A stretch of DNA of 64,000 nucleotides from Apis mellifera (GCF_003254395.2 NC_037648.1:12710330-12774329), one strand, 5' to 3'; shown: positions 1 through 14,500, counted from the stretch's first letter. A program made the numbers and translations. The notes: generated by a model not told the origin, from the sequence alone.

Positions 1-640
1 AATAATCGTGGAGAATCGTTTTCGAAGAGGTCTCGAGATCGATTTCTATTTTTTTCTTTTTTTTTTTTTTCTCTCTCTCAGTTTGTGTCTCTCACTTTTG
101 ATCGATCTGGTCTCTCGAGAGCGGAGATGCACGAGGATCCGGACGCGAGAAGAGACGAGAACGCGCGAACGTTCTTTCATTCATTTCTTCTTCATCCGAA
201 ATGAAAAACTTTTCGCGTTCCGAAAGAAAAACAGAGAAAAAGAAAGAAAAAAAACGTGCCGGAGCCACACCTCAGAAGAAATTTGTTTCTTTTAGGGATG
301 ATGCGAGTGAGAGAGGAATGATTATCGTCGAGGTACGGAGAGAGAAAACAAGATGTGGAAAAGTGAGAGGAAAATATCGATAATAAGGGAAATTGATTGA
401 TTGAGAGAGAGAGAGGAGAGAGGAAAGAGTATATACATATGTATATATATATACATACATATATATATATATAGATATGCATGTGGATGATAAAGCCGCG
501 TTTTTATTTTTCTAGCGATTATTCTATAAACGAAACGTCGTTTACCCTCTTCTCCCACCCCCATTTTTTTACCTAGACGCCTAAAGCGAGTGAACGAGTA
601 AATGAGCAAACGTGCGTATCTGAATAAAGAGAGTGTGCGC

Positions 641-672
<32 letters not shown>

Positions 673-1935
673 AAATAGAAAAAGAATGAAAAGGGGAAAA
701 AAAAAATTAAGAATATGTAAACTGTAGTATTGATAGAGTTTGTTTTACGTGTGACGTGTATAGGACAAAATATAATAATTCGATATTATAGTATATTCTT
801 TTTTTTACTGACCAAAATTTATACGCTTAGAAACGTTTATACATTCTATGTGAGAGGTAATAATAATCGTAATTCACGTACAAATGGAATAATTGCAAAA
901 AAAGTTTAAAAAAAAAAAAAAAGAAAAAAAATTGAAAAAATTTGACAAAAAAAAAAGAGAATCGTACGAAAAAGGGACGAGCTTCAGGCGATGTCGGTGT
1001 GACACGATTATTTTTTTAAGTTTCTTCTTTCGATTACAGTGTCGAGTGTCCCTTTCATTTTTCTTCCGTTTTTTTTTTTTCTTTTTTTTCTATCATTATT
1101 CATTATTATTATTATTCTCTCATCGCGAAGCAAGAGTAAAATTTTTTTCCTTTCGCGTGATGATCAAACTTCGCTCTTCGACGAGTATCGAATCGAAGAT
1201 GATTTACAGCACTTGCTTTTCCAACTGAGATTTAGCGATTCCCCCGGGGGGAGGGATATAAAGCACACAGTTTATAATTAGCGATGATCGAATAACCGTT
1301 TAGCTCTGAGTTGTGGCACAATTCGCGCGAACAATTCGAGTCAAAACGAGAATCGGCCAACCGAGGTCCGCGAGCGCGAGTTTCGCGATCGATCGAACGA
1401 TCCGACGAATTATTCTTTCCTTATTTATTAAGCCCATCCACTTGGATGGTGTATCCACTTCTTTTCTTCGTTTGTTAATTAATCGATTAATCGATCGAAA
1501 GAAGAAGAGAAGAAGAAGGAATCGAGGAGACTCTAGAAAAGCGATCGATAAATCGTTGATCGTTCGGCGACGCGAACCCTCGATTTCGTTTCTCGTCTCC
1601 CTTGTGCTCACCGCTTGAGGAAAACAACGCCGCGGGGAACGAAAGAACGGATAGATATTTGACGATCGAGCCAGACAGAGCGTCGATTATAGACAGTTGT
1701 AAAGGAGTGATTGTTCGAATGGACAATGGTGAGGAAGAAGTAAAAAGAGAAAAAAAGAAAAAAAAAGGGAAAAAGGGAAAAAGAAAAAAAAGAAAAACGA
1801 ATATCTGCGCATGTAATCCGAGAAAGTGTAATGCAAAAATAGGTATATGATTATATTACATAATATACATACAATTGTGATCGTGAGAGTATCTGTTGCG
1901 AATAAAATAATAAATTACGAATAAATCATTCATGA
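1..1935 (+). other. No recognisable gene; possible 3' UTR end of a plus-strand gene to the left
   Basis: No open frame here looks like protein: the short frames are made of homopolymer and simple repeats (T-rich near 50-75, a TG/AG microsatellite near 637-672, A-rich runs near 898-955). Two AATAAA words on the plus strand, at 1901-1906 and 1920-1925, lie just before the region where the minus-strand gcm transcript should end. That arrangement fits a convergent plus-strand transcript ending near 1,935. This is inference; no coding exon of such a gene is visible in the window. Confidence 0.25.
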
Positions 1936-2029
1936 CTTTTTTCCAAGCTACTTCAACTCGAGTGCTTTTCATCCCCCTCCCCCGAATTTATCGAACACGC
2001 GAGGAACCCTCCTGTTTAACGAAAATCCC

Positions 2030-2035
2030 TTTATT
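2030..2035 (-). terminator. gcm: Candidate poly(A) signal of gcm
   Basis: AATAAA on the minus strand, about 245 bases past the gcm stop codon (2281-2283). It is the first canonical signal I see downstream and would give a short 3' UTR. Use of this site is inferred. Confidence 0.5.
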
Positions 2036-2280
2036 TCGTTTATATCCTTCATTTAAATAACATTTCCTCTCTCTCTCATCGCTAAACTTACAACAATTCC
2101 TTCTTCTTCTCCTTTCGAACCCATCTTTCTCCACTCATCGACGTAGAATGAAGAACTCGATGAAGAGACGGGACAGGAGAGGGAAGAGTTTGGAGAAGAA
2201 AAGTGCACGGACACACTCGAGCATGATTCGCACAACAATATATATTTATATGATACAAACTTAGACGAAGGAATGACGAT

Positions 2281-5200
2281 CTAATGATGGGGGACGTAGC
2301 TGTGCGAGTTTTGGGGGCAGCCGGGTAGCAAGCTCGACGTGTCCTCCTCGGTGGAGCACAGCATCCCGACGAGGGTGTAGTCGACGAAAGGGGGAAGATC
2401 GAGATCGGCCACGTCCCCGTAATTGTTCATCCCGTTCGACTGGCTCGCGACGGCCATCTGGGGTAGCCGAGTGTCCACCACCTCGCAAGTGTAATGGCAA
2501 CGGTCGTTGGTGGGGTAGAAGAAGGGCTCGGGGCTGTTTTGCGCGGGTATATCCATCCCGCTCGGATCGGGGAACAATCTTTCGCTCGTGTCAGCGTTCG
2601 TTTCGCGATAATTATTCTGCAACCTCTCGTCCAGACCTACCATCCGACTCTGATTTGGTATACGATTGGCCGCCAATTGATTCTTGTCCGACTGGTCGAA
2701 CATCTGATAACCGTCGTTGAACGAGTAATGCTTGTTCTCCATGGGCGAGCCGCGAGAAGAAGAAATAGAAGGGCGGGAAGAATCGATCTCCTTCTTCGGA
2801 TAGACGCTGTAACTCGGCCTGTCCATCAATCCTTGCTGGCAGTTCTCCTTTGGAAAACAGTTAACGTCCCGTCTAGCGGGCAACAACTCCTCCTCCTTGC
2901 GAGGATCGAAGTCGGGGAAATTTAAACGGTCGTCCTGATGATTTTGCGCCCAATAGCTCGCTTCTTGATCCGCGCCCTTCTGATTCGGGGTGTGTCGAGT
3001 GTGTTGGTAATCTTGAAAGTTTAAAGGATTGTTCAAATGATGATGATGGTGATTCCCTTCCTTCTCAGGGACGAATTGATGATGATTGACCGGTCTCTTC
3101 GCGCAAAACCCGTTCGCCGAGTCTTTCTCCGTTTCGAAGCCGGGGAATTGAAGCCTCTCGTCCTGGGCTATGCTCAGGTGACTGCTGCTCGAGTCCTCGC
3201 TGAGAAATTGGCTCCAGTAAGCCTGGTCCCCTTGCTGTTTCATCTCGTACTTTATGGTGCCGCTTCCAAGATCGAGCAAGGTGGGCGGCGATCTTGAGGC
3301 CACCTCTTGAGAATTCATGGAGAATTCGGGTCTCAGGGGTTGATCCAGCTGGAAGATCTCTTCCGGTTGGAGCAACTCTCCGGTGAACGGGGGAAAATCG
3401 GGGTAGGAGGCCTCTTGAGACACTTGGCTGGGCAGATTGTAGCCCAGCGCTGTCTCTTGGGCTGGGACCGTGTCTTGGAGCCAGTAGGGGGTGTCGTTCG
3501 AGCCAGTTTGTTGGGGATACATGGTTGTTTGATGATGCGACTGTTGATAAGCCGAGACGTTGCTCTGTAGGCCGCACATGCATTCGAATGGTGGGCAGGA
3601 ACACGAGTATCCTGCGAGAATGTATAAAAATATTAACATTTTCCGGGAATAAATTGTACGCGGATGGGAGAATTTTTAATTTTAAATGAAACGCGAAGAG
3701 AGTATAAATATAAAAAATATTTATAAAAAAAATGAAATATATTAAAACTAAATTGGAACAATTTTTTAGATCTTGGAACAAGATAAATAATAATATTATT
3801 ATGTGTGATTAATTAGAAATATACAAAAATTTCGTGTTTGTCGTAAAAGGATTGAAAAGTAGCGTTTTAAAAAATCGCGCCCGAATCTACGATCTGAACG
3901 TTGCTGCGTATTGGCACACAGTCTATAGCAGCTGGTGCCACCTGTCGGGGCAAATAGTAAACGTCAACGCGAGAACGTTCACGGTAAAAGATTCGAATTT
4001 GAGAATAAATTTATCGAGACTACATTTGTGACGGTTACGAAAATTTATTGACAGTGTTTAGCGCGAAACAAGCGTGTCTTTGGAAATAAAATCGATTGTT
4101 AACCTTTATCCGGTATCAGTGGCGGTGGCTGCGTCGTTCTTGGCGGTTGCTCGATCGCTTCGGAATTCGATCTTTTCGTTCCGCGTAGTGACATTAACTG
4201 AAAAAAAACACAGCACGATACGTTCATTAGTAAAATTAACAAAAGAATCGACAAGTTATTCTCAACGAGCAAAGTGTCGTTGGAATCTGTCGTTCGTCCA
4301 AACTACCTGTCTCGGTAAGTCTCTTATACGTATTAAGCATGCAATAATATCAATTACGTATAAATTTCGAGCTTTCGAATATTTTTATACCCGCGAGAAG
4401 AGGTTATGACGATGTGTACGACGCGCGAAAGAATTTTTTCCTTTATTTAAGCGAAGCAAATCGAACGTACAGTAACGAAACGTGGAAAATCATTGAAAAG
4501 GAATCGATATTAGACAAATTTTTCGATCGAACGTACTTTGGAACCCAAAGCAGCCTCGTTCGCGAGAAGGACCGCCAATCCTCGCACCCTTCTGCCTGCA
4601 CCCACGCTTCGCCTCGCCTCGGACGTGGATTTTGCTTCTGGTCGCGGATGATCGTGTTGTCCTTTGGCTTGGAAAAATATCGCGTGCTCGGTATGTCGCC
4701 AGAAATGCGTTACGGGGTAACCGCAATGGCCGCGACACGAAAGTATTTCCAACCGACCCGTGCATTGTCTATTCGGGCACGGTTTCCCTTGTTGCTTTTT
4801 CCTTGCCTGAAAACCATACGAATCGTGTGTACGTGAATTGCAGTTACAATATAATTCAAAAATATGGAGGAATGTGGCGGAATGGAGAAATCTCTCGCGA
4901 GGAATTACTCGGCGAGATTTCGCCCGAAAGATTTCGATTCCCTTTCCCACCTTGTCACAAATTGCCGGTCGAAGGTGAACCCTTCCGCCGCCAGGTAGTA
5001 TGCATTCTTGCGAGCAGACCAGCACACCGAGGCAAGACTTTTTCAAGATGCTCACGTTGTGATTGTTCGTGTTCCTCATCGCCCATCCGGATGCGTGTCT
5101 TCTCGCTTCCTCGCAATCTGGCCCGTACACTCTTCTTACATGGCCGTCCGCCCATTCGCACCAGGGATCATACTCTACCACCTATAATTATTTTCAATTA

Positions 5201-5531
5201 TCATTATTATAGAAAAAATATGTATATATATATATATATATACACATATTTCTTGTAGATAATTTTAAATAATTTCTTTTGCATTTTCGTCATTTCGTAG
5301 AACGAATATCTTAATTACGTTTCTTATGAAATTAGAAAGAATCGCGAAGCAACTTATTTCCCGTCACTTTGAATATTCCATTTTGATCATGCTTGGGTAA
5401 TAACAGAATGAGCAAGACGGTACGTTTAATAATTCTCGAACGGAAATTACCCTTGGCACGTTCGAGTCGTTGATGTCCCATTCTTGGTGCGGATGTTGCT
5501 GTTGCTGGTTGCCGGCAACAGTCGCTGACAT
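2281..5531 (-). CDS. gcm: Glial cells missing transcription factor (GCM domain), complete, 5 coding exons, 668 aa
   Basis: GCM-family zinc-binding transcription factor; in Drosophila gcm switches precursor cells to glial fate and also acts in blood cells. Exons (minus): 5531-5451, 5181-4951, 4806-4537, 4197-4104, 3611-2281. The phases join cleanly and the coding sum is 2,007 nt. The start is the ATG at 5531, 16 codons before EWDINDSNVPR, the beginning of the GCM domain. The domain runs from about residue 17 to 164 over exons 1-3 and contains the family hallmarks GWAMRNTNNHN, ILKKSCLGVLVCS, RPAICDK, KPCPNRQC, CRGHCGYPVTHFWRH and FFQAKG. Exon 4 encodes a basic then Pro-rich linker. Exon 5 opens with YSCSCPPFECMC, resembling a Cys-rich stretch I recall in fly Gcm, and continues as a low-complexity Gln/Asn/Ser/Pro region ending DLPPFVDYTLVGML, a plausible activation segment. 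Exon 4 and the exon 3 donor (AAA|GTACGT) are inferred from splice signals and phase. Confidence 0.96.
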
Positions 5532-5553
5532 CGTCGGCGACCCAACGCGACTC
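5532..5553 (-). other. gcm: gcm 5' UTR piece and 3' splice site
   Basis: Directly upstream of the gcm ATG a CT-rich tract ends in TTTCTAG at 5554-5560, so the transcript very probably has an upstream non-coding exon spliced here, leaving 22 bases of leader. That first exon and the promoter lie further right and I could not identify them. Confidence 0.6.
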
Positions 5554-8500
5554 CTAGAAAGAGAGAGAGAGAAATCAAAATTCGATATACACATATTTCA
5601 ACATTTCTCTATTGTTCCACAAACAAATTTATTAAAATTATACCTAGACGACCATTCAAACGCACGATTATCTCTGTTCTCGAAAGGCCTAACCATTCCT
5701 CCCTCGATCGACCTTGAGATTCCCCCGAATCTCGTTGCATCGAATTCGAAGACCAATTTGGGATTACGCAATGGCCGGCGTAGCGAGGGGTCGCCACTTT
5801 CGAGATAAAATCCCGATTTATGGCACGTAGCCGGCCGTAGCTCGCGCCATACTTATGGGAACCCGTGGGTGGCCCGACAAGGGGCACGTTCACCGCCTTT
5901 CCGCAATCCTTATATCCGTCGCGAGCGATTCTCGATCGCGGATAAAAAGATCGATCTCTCCGCGACTTTTCGACTGCCCCTTTTTCCTTCCAACCTTCGT
6001 TTCGTTATTAAACGTACATTGTCGAGAGCTCGTCCGTTGTTTATTTTCTCTTCTTCTATGAAATGTAACGTCTCTCTCATTTTTCCTTTTTTTACGAAAA
6101 GAATCGAGGAGAGTAGATTTGATTAAGGACGAAGAATTTGTCAAATCGATGGAATCGAAATTTGATCGCGTACATTGTCGAGAGCTCGTCCGTTGTTTAT
6201 TTTCTCTTCTTCTATGAAATGTAACGTCTCTCTCATTTTTCCTTTTTTTACGAAAAATCGAGGAGAGTAGATTTGAGGACGAAGAATTTGTCAAATCGAT
6301 GGAATCGAAATTTGATCACGGAGAGGAGGAAAAGAATCGTTCGAAATATTCTTCATATTCCTCGGTATAGGTAAACTCGCGGTCAACGCGATTCCACATA
6401 AATCGTCTGGCGAATATATGCCCGTGTCAGGTCATGCTTCTGCCTTTCTCTCGTTGACATTAAAGTCCGCGGTTATGATCTGTGGCGGCATTAACCGAGT
6501 GCGCGAAAACGATCGGCAAACCGAGATTCCGAGATGAGTCAGTGCGTTCTCCTTTCTCGTTTCCAATTAAATGAAACTCGGGCCTATTTCACGTAAAATT
6601 TTTTTGTATATCGAGAAAAAAAGAAATTCGAGGAAAAATTTTAATTCATTCGATCGAATTTAATTAATTCCTTCGATCGAGAAAAATTAAATTTTCGAAT
6701 CCGTTTCTCGCCTCTCTCGTTTGTTTATCTCGATAGGCTCGCGTTACGCGTCGTGTTTTCAAACACAATGTTTAGAGATCGACAGAAAGAATGTTTGTAG
6801 AGTATAAGCGGAATTATTCGAAGGACAACACAAATCGTACGACGAAGGAAGGAACCGAATGTTTCGACGATTTGATAGGCGGCGTCGCTCGCGCGAGCAC
6901 GTTATAAATATCAGGCGACCAGGTGTCATTGACCATGAAGACACCCATGGGAGACGTTCGCTTCGCCTACGTTCTACAACCTGCTATCTAAAGTTACGAA
7001 CGTGAACGAATGCACGTCTCTCTTTATCGAGATGTGTTTGTTCCACCGGTGAATAGATTTCGAGAGCGAAACTTTCGAAACGAATATATATATATAATCC
7101 AGTCGGGAGTGTCGAGGAAATTTAATTTACGGCTTACGGTTTCTTTTGCCATGGAATCACCAACACAAGTGCGCAGGTGCTCGCGTAGGTAATTTTATCC
7201 CTCTTATTTCCTCCTTATTTCCCAATTCGAATAATCGAATGTATATAATCGATCTCGAACGAGCGATAAAATGTTTCGCGCACAAAGTTGTTTACGATCT
7301 TCGAAACCACCTACTCTCGTCACGTGGCTCCACTTTTCGAGATAAAATCTTTCTTTCCAAAGGAACTCGAACAAGATATCCCTCGTAATTAAATATTCAT
7401 CAAATACGTATATATATATATATATAAAACAATAAGTAATTTCTCAAACTTCATTTCATTCGCGTTTACAAGAAAGGGAAAAAAGAGAAGAAGAAAATGA
7501 AACGCTTGGCATTCCTTCACATTTCCATTTCCATCCGGAATCAAAACATCGCCTCGCCAATCGCAACAGCGACAACAACAATGTTTCCCCTCCGCCAACA
7601 TTTTCGCTAAACAAAGCTACTTCATCGTTCCGCAAAAACAACCCCCTCATCGTGGTCACGGAGGTTTTCATCGCAGGAGACCGCAGCAGCAGCAGCAATC
7701 GAAGCGTGAAACCGCGACCGAGGATCTCCTCTCGAGGATGAAGGGAGAGAAGGCCGAGGAATCAAGAGCCGACTATTATCCACGCGGCTCGACAGCGCTT
7801 CCCTCCCCTCTTTTTTCCCCTCTTCTTTTTAAATCCCCGAAGCGGCCGTGACCTGGCCGAATCCGAAGTTGGCGAATCCGAATTCGAGGCGATAATAATT
7901 TCACGCGAGGGGCCCCGCGTGCCGCGGCCGATCCGTTATCCGAGCGAGGAGGGAAGGCAAAATAGAAGGCGAGGAAGGCGGCCCCGGCACGCAAAGCGTC
8001 CCGCTCTTCTGCGCTCGCCGTGAGAAAAGCGGGGAGGGAGGGATGGCAGTGGGCCTCCTCTGGTGAATGATTGCCCGGATCGGTGATAAAGTCATCGCCT
8101 TTAGCACCGGCGTAAGATGATACATCGGCGGACGATGCTGCGAGGAGATTGTCCCGCGGTTGTTCGAAGAGGAGGACTCGAGGCTGCAGTCGACGAGCGC
8201 GTACACGACTCCTTCTCTCCTTTTCGAGAGAGAGAGAGAGAGAGAAATGGGAAAAGGAGAGGAGGAGTATATCCTCGTTCCGGTCGGGGTATGGGCGCCT
8301 TCAGAATTTCAGATATTAAGGCTGATACCGCGAGTATCCCACTAAAATATCACGCGAGTGTCGCCTCGACGAGAGATTTCTCTTCGCCTTCTCGTGGAGG
8401 AGGATCGTCCACCGAGATTACGTCTAAACGAGTTAATTCTCTCGCGAGGTTCCTTTCGATACGAGGAGGAGGGAGCGAGAGAGAGAGAGAGAGAATATTC

Positions 8501-11500
8501 TGTACTATTCGCGCGAGAGAATTCTCTCTCTCTCTCTCGAGTTGCTAGGTTTTATGAGCCGCGTGGGGTGGTTTAAGAGAGGTGTTGAGATTCTTTCCCT
8601 CGTATGCTTATGCAGGGATTAATTATGTCCTGTAGATTTTTGACGCGCGAGTTTTGATCAGCGATCCGTTTGGTTGAATTAGAATTTTATTATTGGTCGA
8701 AAGAGAATTAAGAATTGCAATGAACAGGCAATCGAGGAAGGTTAGAATCGCGTAGGTAGAGTATTTACATTATTTTAGCAGAAGATTACGCGTCCCGTTA
8801 TTCCTCGATGTAAGAGCTCGTCGAGATCCAAGATCGTTCTCGTTATGTATACATTTAACCAAACACGCGAAAGGAAAGCGTTACTTCTTCTTTGATCGAT
8901 AGAGAAATTTTCGAAGGAAGAGGAAAACCCGTTCGTTCGTTTTCTCTATTCGACGAATGGAATGGAAGATTGATGACGCGTTTAAATTTGGAGCTAAAAT
9001 TGGTTCTAAACATTCGAATTCCTCTTTATCTATCTCCTCTTGTTTCGCACCTTGCTCTTCTCGATTTACTCTCGGAGGGGAATCGAGACAAAAAAACCTG
9101 GCTGACTCACAAAAATCCAGCTGGACCGGTTTTGTTTGGTTCTATCGCGTTTCATTGAGGTTCATCGAGTTTTATCGAGCCACCTCTCTCCCCCCCCCCC
9201 TCCCTCCCTCTATTTCATTCTTCGCGATTTCTCCTCGCCCCCTCGTCGCGAAAAACGATTCGCGGTTTGCCAAAGAAACGAGGCGAAGAAAGAGCAGAAA
9301 ATAAAATCGCGGTGATGCAATTTTCACGAACCGTGTCGGGCAATTTGTCGCTTTGATTCGTCGTCGTCGTCGGAGCAAATACTTTGGAATTTCGATCGCT
9401 TGATATTTTATATCAATCTCCTCCTCTTCTATCAACTACGATGCGTTTATTATTAACGTGCTTTCATTTCTTTTTTTTAAAATTCACGAAACAATGCGAA
9501 TTCCATAATGATGAATAAATAAAATGTAACGATCCTATACCAATCGTAGAAAATTCCCTAGAAAGTTATCGAGAAATAATACCCAACTCAAAGAGATTTT
9601 TTTCCAGATGAAGGCTTGTTATTATACTTGGTGGCGTGCAGAAAGTAGTTGAAAAGTGGATTCGAGTTAAGGGTTGCGAAAGGGAGCGAGTTACCCTCGG
9701 CATAATTAATACCTGGTAAACTGTCAGCTTCCATTCGATCGCCACCGTATAAAAGGATCGTTGCAAAGGACGAGGAGAGGAGAGACAGAGAGAGAGAGAG
9801 AGCGGGTTCAAAGAGTTCTTCAGCGGCGCGGGCAGGCAGAGGGAGGGAGCGTTCTTGAGATTCGAGATAAAGGGAGATCGTTTTACCCGCGGACATTCGT
9901 TTAATCTGTCCTCCGAGGTGTTGGGCCGTGATCAATAGCGAGCCACGGCAACATCCGTAATCGGGTTTTCGAGAATAGAGGACTCGATTCGATCGACTGT
10001 TCCATTCTACTCTTTTAAAATATCCTGATATTTAACTTCTCTTTATCGATTTAATTTTTCCAAATCATCGAGAGTACGAGATTATCTCCCAAGACATCTT
10101 TGTGTATTTATACGTCTCTCGAGAGTATTTTCCAACGACGAAAGATATTCAATCGTTGGAATATTATTGATTTGAGATCCAAGAACGAGGTCAAATTGCG
10201 AGGATGTATTTATAGGAAGAATGGAAAATTAGGAAATTTAAAATGGAGTATTTATAAAGTTCGAGGAAAGTATTAGTATCGTAAAATTGGCGAGCGTTAA
10301 GCGTTTCACGATCCAGAACTGGGGGAGCCTTGAGGTGCGCATGTATGCGGCAGAGAGCTCTAGAATACCCATCGACCAATCGGGGTCCGTGATAACGCCC
10401 ACACACCAATGAGAAACCCGCAGAACGCCCACTGATTAGATACTAGGGAAATCTCGCTTCTCGTCCAGGAAGAGAAATCGATGCCGAAATGGTCGCCACC
10501 TGCTCCCAAACTTTTCCAATTATCGTATTATCGAGCCTCTCCTCTCCTCATTTAAGAGTATCATCAAAATGTACCCTAACTTCGAACTTTACATCATTTC
10601 TACATCTTCATACATTCTCCAAAATGGAACATAAATCGCACAACTCTCCAGACGAGTCCATTTCATTCCTCCTACACCGTGACGACTCGAAGAGAATTAT
10701 TTCCAACTTGATTTACCAATCTTTGAAAACAAGATAAAATAAAAAACGGTGCGAAATACTCACAGTACCACCATAGTCGTAGCTGCTTCCTAGAAGACGT
10801 CGCACCTGTACCAGACAATTGGACGACTCACAAACGGTTCCCTATATTGCGACACTTCACCTCCTCGGTTATCAAACCCTGTCGCCCGCAATTAACCAAC
10901 TAACGTCCCCCCATCGTTCCCTCCAAATCCTTCCTTCGATCACCCAAACGAGCCAAACTCACAGTCGCCCCTTTCCTCCCAATCACGTCTCTCTGGTCTT
11001 CCAAGAAGTGAAGATGATCGAAACTGATTGATTCGCACGAAAAGAGGCGTTTTTGTGATACGTGTACGGTCGCACGTAAGACACGACGCAACGATGCGTG
11101 CGACGCGAAGTCGCTACGTGAACTGAGGCGCCTCCGCTCGGGTGCGTGCTAGATTGGAGCCAGCACGTTGCCAGCACGGTGGATGGTGTGCACGTCGTGG
11201 TTAGTCCTGGCCGGCATCAGGAAACGCCTAGAGGAGTGGCCATGCCCGACCAATCCGCTGCTTTGCTAGCTCGCCGTGTGCCGGAGGGTGCTTAATTGCG
11301 GACACCAACCCCTCTCGACCTGCCCGAGGATCGATCACCGGTGCAACCACCACTCTCCTCGAGCGGCGCGACGACGGCCTTTATTCTGTCCCGGAATCGG
11401 TGCCCTCCTCATTTTTCTTCGAACAATCTCGTTTTCTCGTTCCTTGTTTTATCCTCGATTTAATTTCCATATTCGTTGCGAATCGTTTAAAATTCCAGTT

Positions 11501-14500
11501 TAATTTCTGCGAGCTTGGACGTGAATTTTTCCTCGATGAAAGTTTAAATACGAAAGTTTAAAATATTCGAGTTGTTTATTATTATTATTAATTGGAGGAG
11601 GAAAGGGATGGCAACGAGGTCGCAATCAGCTGGTCCCGGCTTTAAGGGGGTGTACCTAGTAGGATCCTCCTACTTCCTACCTTCTCCATCCCTTCGCCTC
11701 CGACCCCAGGCGTACCCGCATCCAAGACAACGGCCCGTTACGCTTCGATCGAACTTGAACCCACGACGCAAACATATCTGCCGAGGTGAGCGCGTCCTCG
11801 GAATTGAAGAGTTGCCGCGATTCCCACCTAAACCCCTGAGGACGCGCCGTTAATAATAATAATTCCTACCCCGAGAGTGGAAAAAGTTGAGGGAATAGAA
11901 GAGAATCGTAAACTTGCGAATAAATTCGAATCGAGAAGATCATTGTCGATGGATCTTGGTGCTTAATTTGGAGAGAATAATAATAAACATTTCTTTCGCG
12001 CGACGACGCGTAGCCGCACGTGCGATTTCGAGTATCGGGGGCACGTGTGTGTTCCCGATAACACCACTTCCTACCACGTGTTCACAGGTGTGCGCCGAAC
12101 ACGGCTCTTAATTAATAGAATCGAGACGTTGGCTTGCAGTTACGATCGAATCGATAGAAATTTGTTTCTAGGGGAAGAGGAAAAAAGGAAGGCGAAGGAA
12201 CGGTGGGTCAAAGGGCAGGGCAGATTTCCGCGTGCCGGGTGATGGCTCTCTCACCCCTTCCACTCCCTTTCTCGGGGAGAACTGGCATCAGAAGGGAGGG
12301 GAAAGAGGATCGAGAACGCGATTAAAATATATATATATACATCGTCCGATTTATAAATTTCTTCTATCTCCATAACCTTGCTTCCTTTTTAAAAGAAGAG
12401 AAAAGAAGAAACTACTCGGAAAAAAAGAGAGAGAAGAGAAGAGAGTAGCGAAGGGGTGAAGGAAGATAGGAGAGGAAAGGAGGCGGCAGAGGGGAGGAGA
12501 GGGCAGAGGGGTGGAGAAAGCGGAGTTCGGGTCTGTTTAAACACAGAGGGTGTGCAATCAGGAGTGTTTGCCGGGGCACGAGCGAGCGAGCGAGCGAGCG
12601 AGCGAGCAAGCGAGCGGATCAAAGGATAAACGCGGATGGGGTGGGTGGGCGCTCAGGCTGATAGCGCTCTGATTTGATTGTTGGCCACGGCTATTGTCCC
12701 CGACACTGGTCCCTATTGTACTTGTCCCCGTGTCGGTACAGCCTCGGTACTTGCACACAGGTACTAGCGCCACGGCTGGAACTACACGCTTCTGCCTGTG
12801 ACACTATCTCTTTGCCGGTCGCCATTCCGTTTCCGAGCTGGCGAGCCTCGATACGACCGACAATTATTGCGGAAATATCGCTGAAAAAAATTGCGCCTAC
12901 CCCCATTCTCGCCTCTATTTCTCTCTTTTTATTTTTTCCCCCAATCCTCTCTCTCTCTCTTCTTTTTCTTTCTTCTTTCTCTCTCTCGCTTTTTTCATTG
13001 TCTAGGTGTCTCGCGTATTTTTATGACTTCTCGGTGAGCGAGTTTTGCCGCGATTTTTCACGGGCGGCAAATATTTCCTTTTTTTTTTTTTTTTTTTTTT
13101 TTTTTGCACTATATTCGATACGAAGCATTCGCGGTACGGGATTAATCTGAAGGGAACGATCTCGATTTCGATGGCTAATTCGAGTTTCTCTCGAACGAGT
13201 TTTCCACGGGGGCAAATTTTCGGCGTTATCCGGAACGCATCTGTCAGCGACATTTGCATAGAATGCACGGTCGCTTTTATATAACCGTGGCCGGGGTTAA
13301 AATATTCCATCACCTGTCACCCACGTGCGCAGCCTCGAAGAGGAATTGTACACCTCGCCTCGATTACCTCTTACCCTCTAAAAGTTAAAAAGTTCTTCGT
13401 GTATTTCCGTGTAAGAAAAATATAATAAGTTTTGGAAAATTATACGAGTTAGAGAAAATATATCGTATATTATATATTCGAGGACGATGTGTGAATGGAA
13501 TCGGTAAATAGTGTATTGTCAACTCGGGTTTAGGGATGATATTTACCTGGATAAGAGGCAGATGAGGCAAGGATGGAACATTGGTAACCCGCTCGCATCT
13601 CTCGGCTCGTGCCGGCTGCTTCCGGTTTTTCATAGCTTCTGCCCTTCTCGGGACGGGCAAGATCCGATCTTGACGTGAACTTTGTTGTAATTCACTCGAC
13701 GCGAGTCGCGTCATCTTTTGCAGATTATCGAAGACGCAGGATACAAAGGATATCTCGTGATATCTCGTGGGATCGGGAGAGAAAGAGAGAGAAAGAAAAG
13801 AAAAGAAATGAATTCGTGTGGAACCTTTATCGAATTTTATTCGTATAATAATTCCTCGCGTCGTTTCGTTATCATTCTTTCTATCTCTGTTAAAAAAAAA
13901 AAAAAAGAAAAAAAGCAAAGTCAGTATTTGAAAAATCCTTCGAAGATCAGGTTGTTGCTCGGAAGTGGCAAGCGGAAGCCATTGTTGCCTCGCGTTTAAC
14001 CGAATTTAGCCCGGAAAACACGCCCTCTAAATCAAGGGTTCGCTCGCAGAAGAAAAAAAAACCACCCTTCGAGATATGTCCCTGGGGTGTTGTGACATAT
14101 GCTTCTAGGCGGCTCATAACGATGGGATTTTCTGCGTGGGGGGAGGGAGAGAGAGAATAGCTTTTCGTTTGGAAATTGGGGATGAAATTGGAATCGATTC
14201 TTTGGAAAAAGAGATAATCGATTCGTGTATTTGATCGTATTATATCGGAGCAAAAGATTTAAAATAATTATTAATAATTTCTAAATCGTTGATCTTCGTA
14301 ATTGTCGAAACCAGCGGCCAAAGGGGTTGTTTAATTAATTAACGCGATTAATTAAACGATCAAGAGAAATTGAATGATTCTCCTCATGGTTCACACGGTT
14401 CATTACCTGCGTTCCACTTTTCTCACACATTCTCTCTCACATTCATTAAATCCATAGGATCTTATCTGTTATCGAACGGCAACACGACTCTCGCATCCAA

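Noticed and set aside
11714..11721. ACCCGCAT, a perfect match to the GCM binding octamer in reverse, upstream of gcm
   Set aside because: Autoregulation of gcm is known in flies, but an 8-mer is expected about twice in 64 kb on both strands and I saw no cluster of sites.
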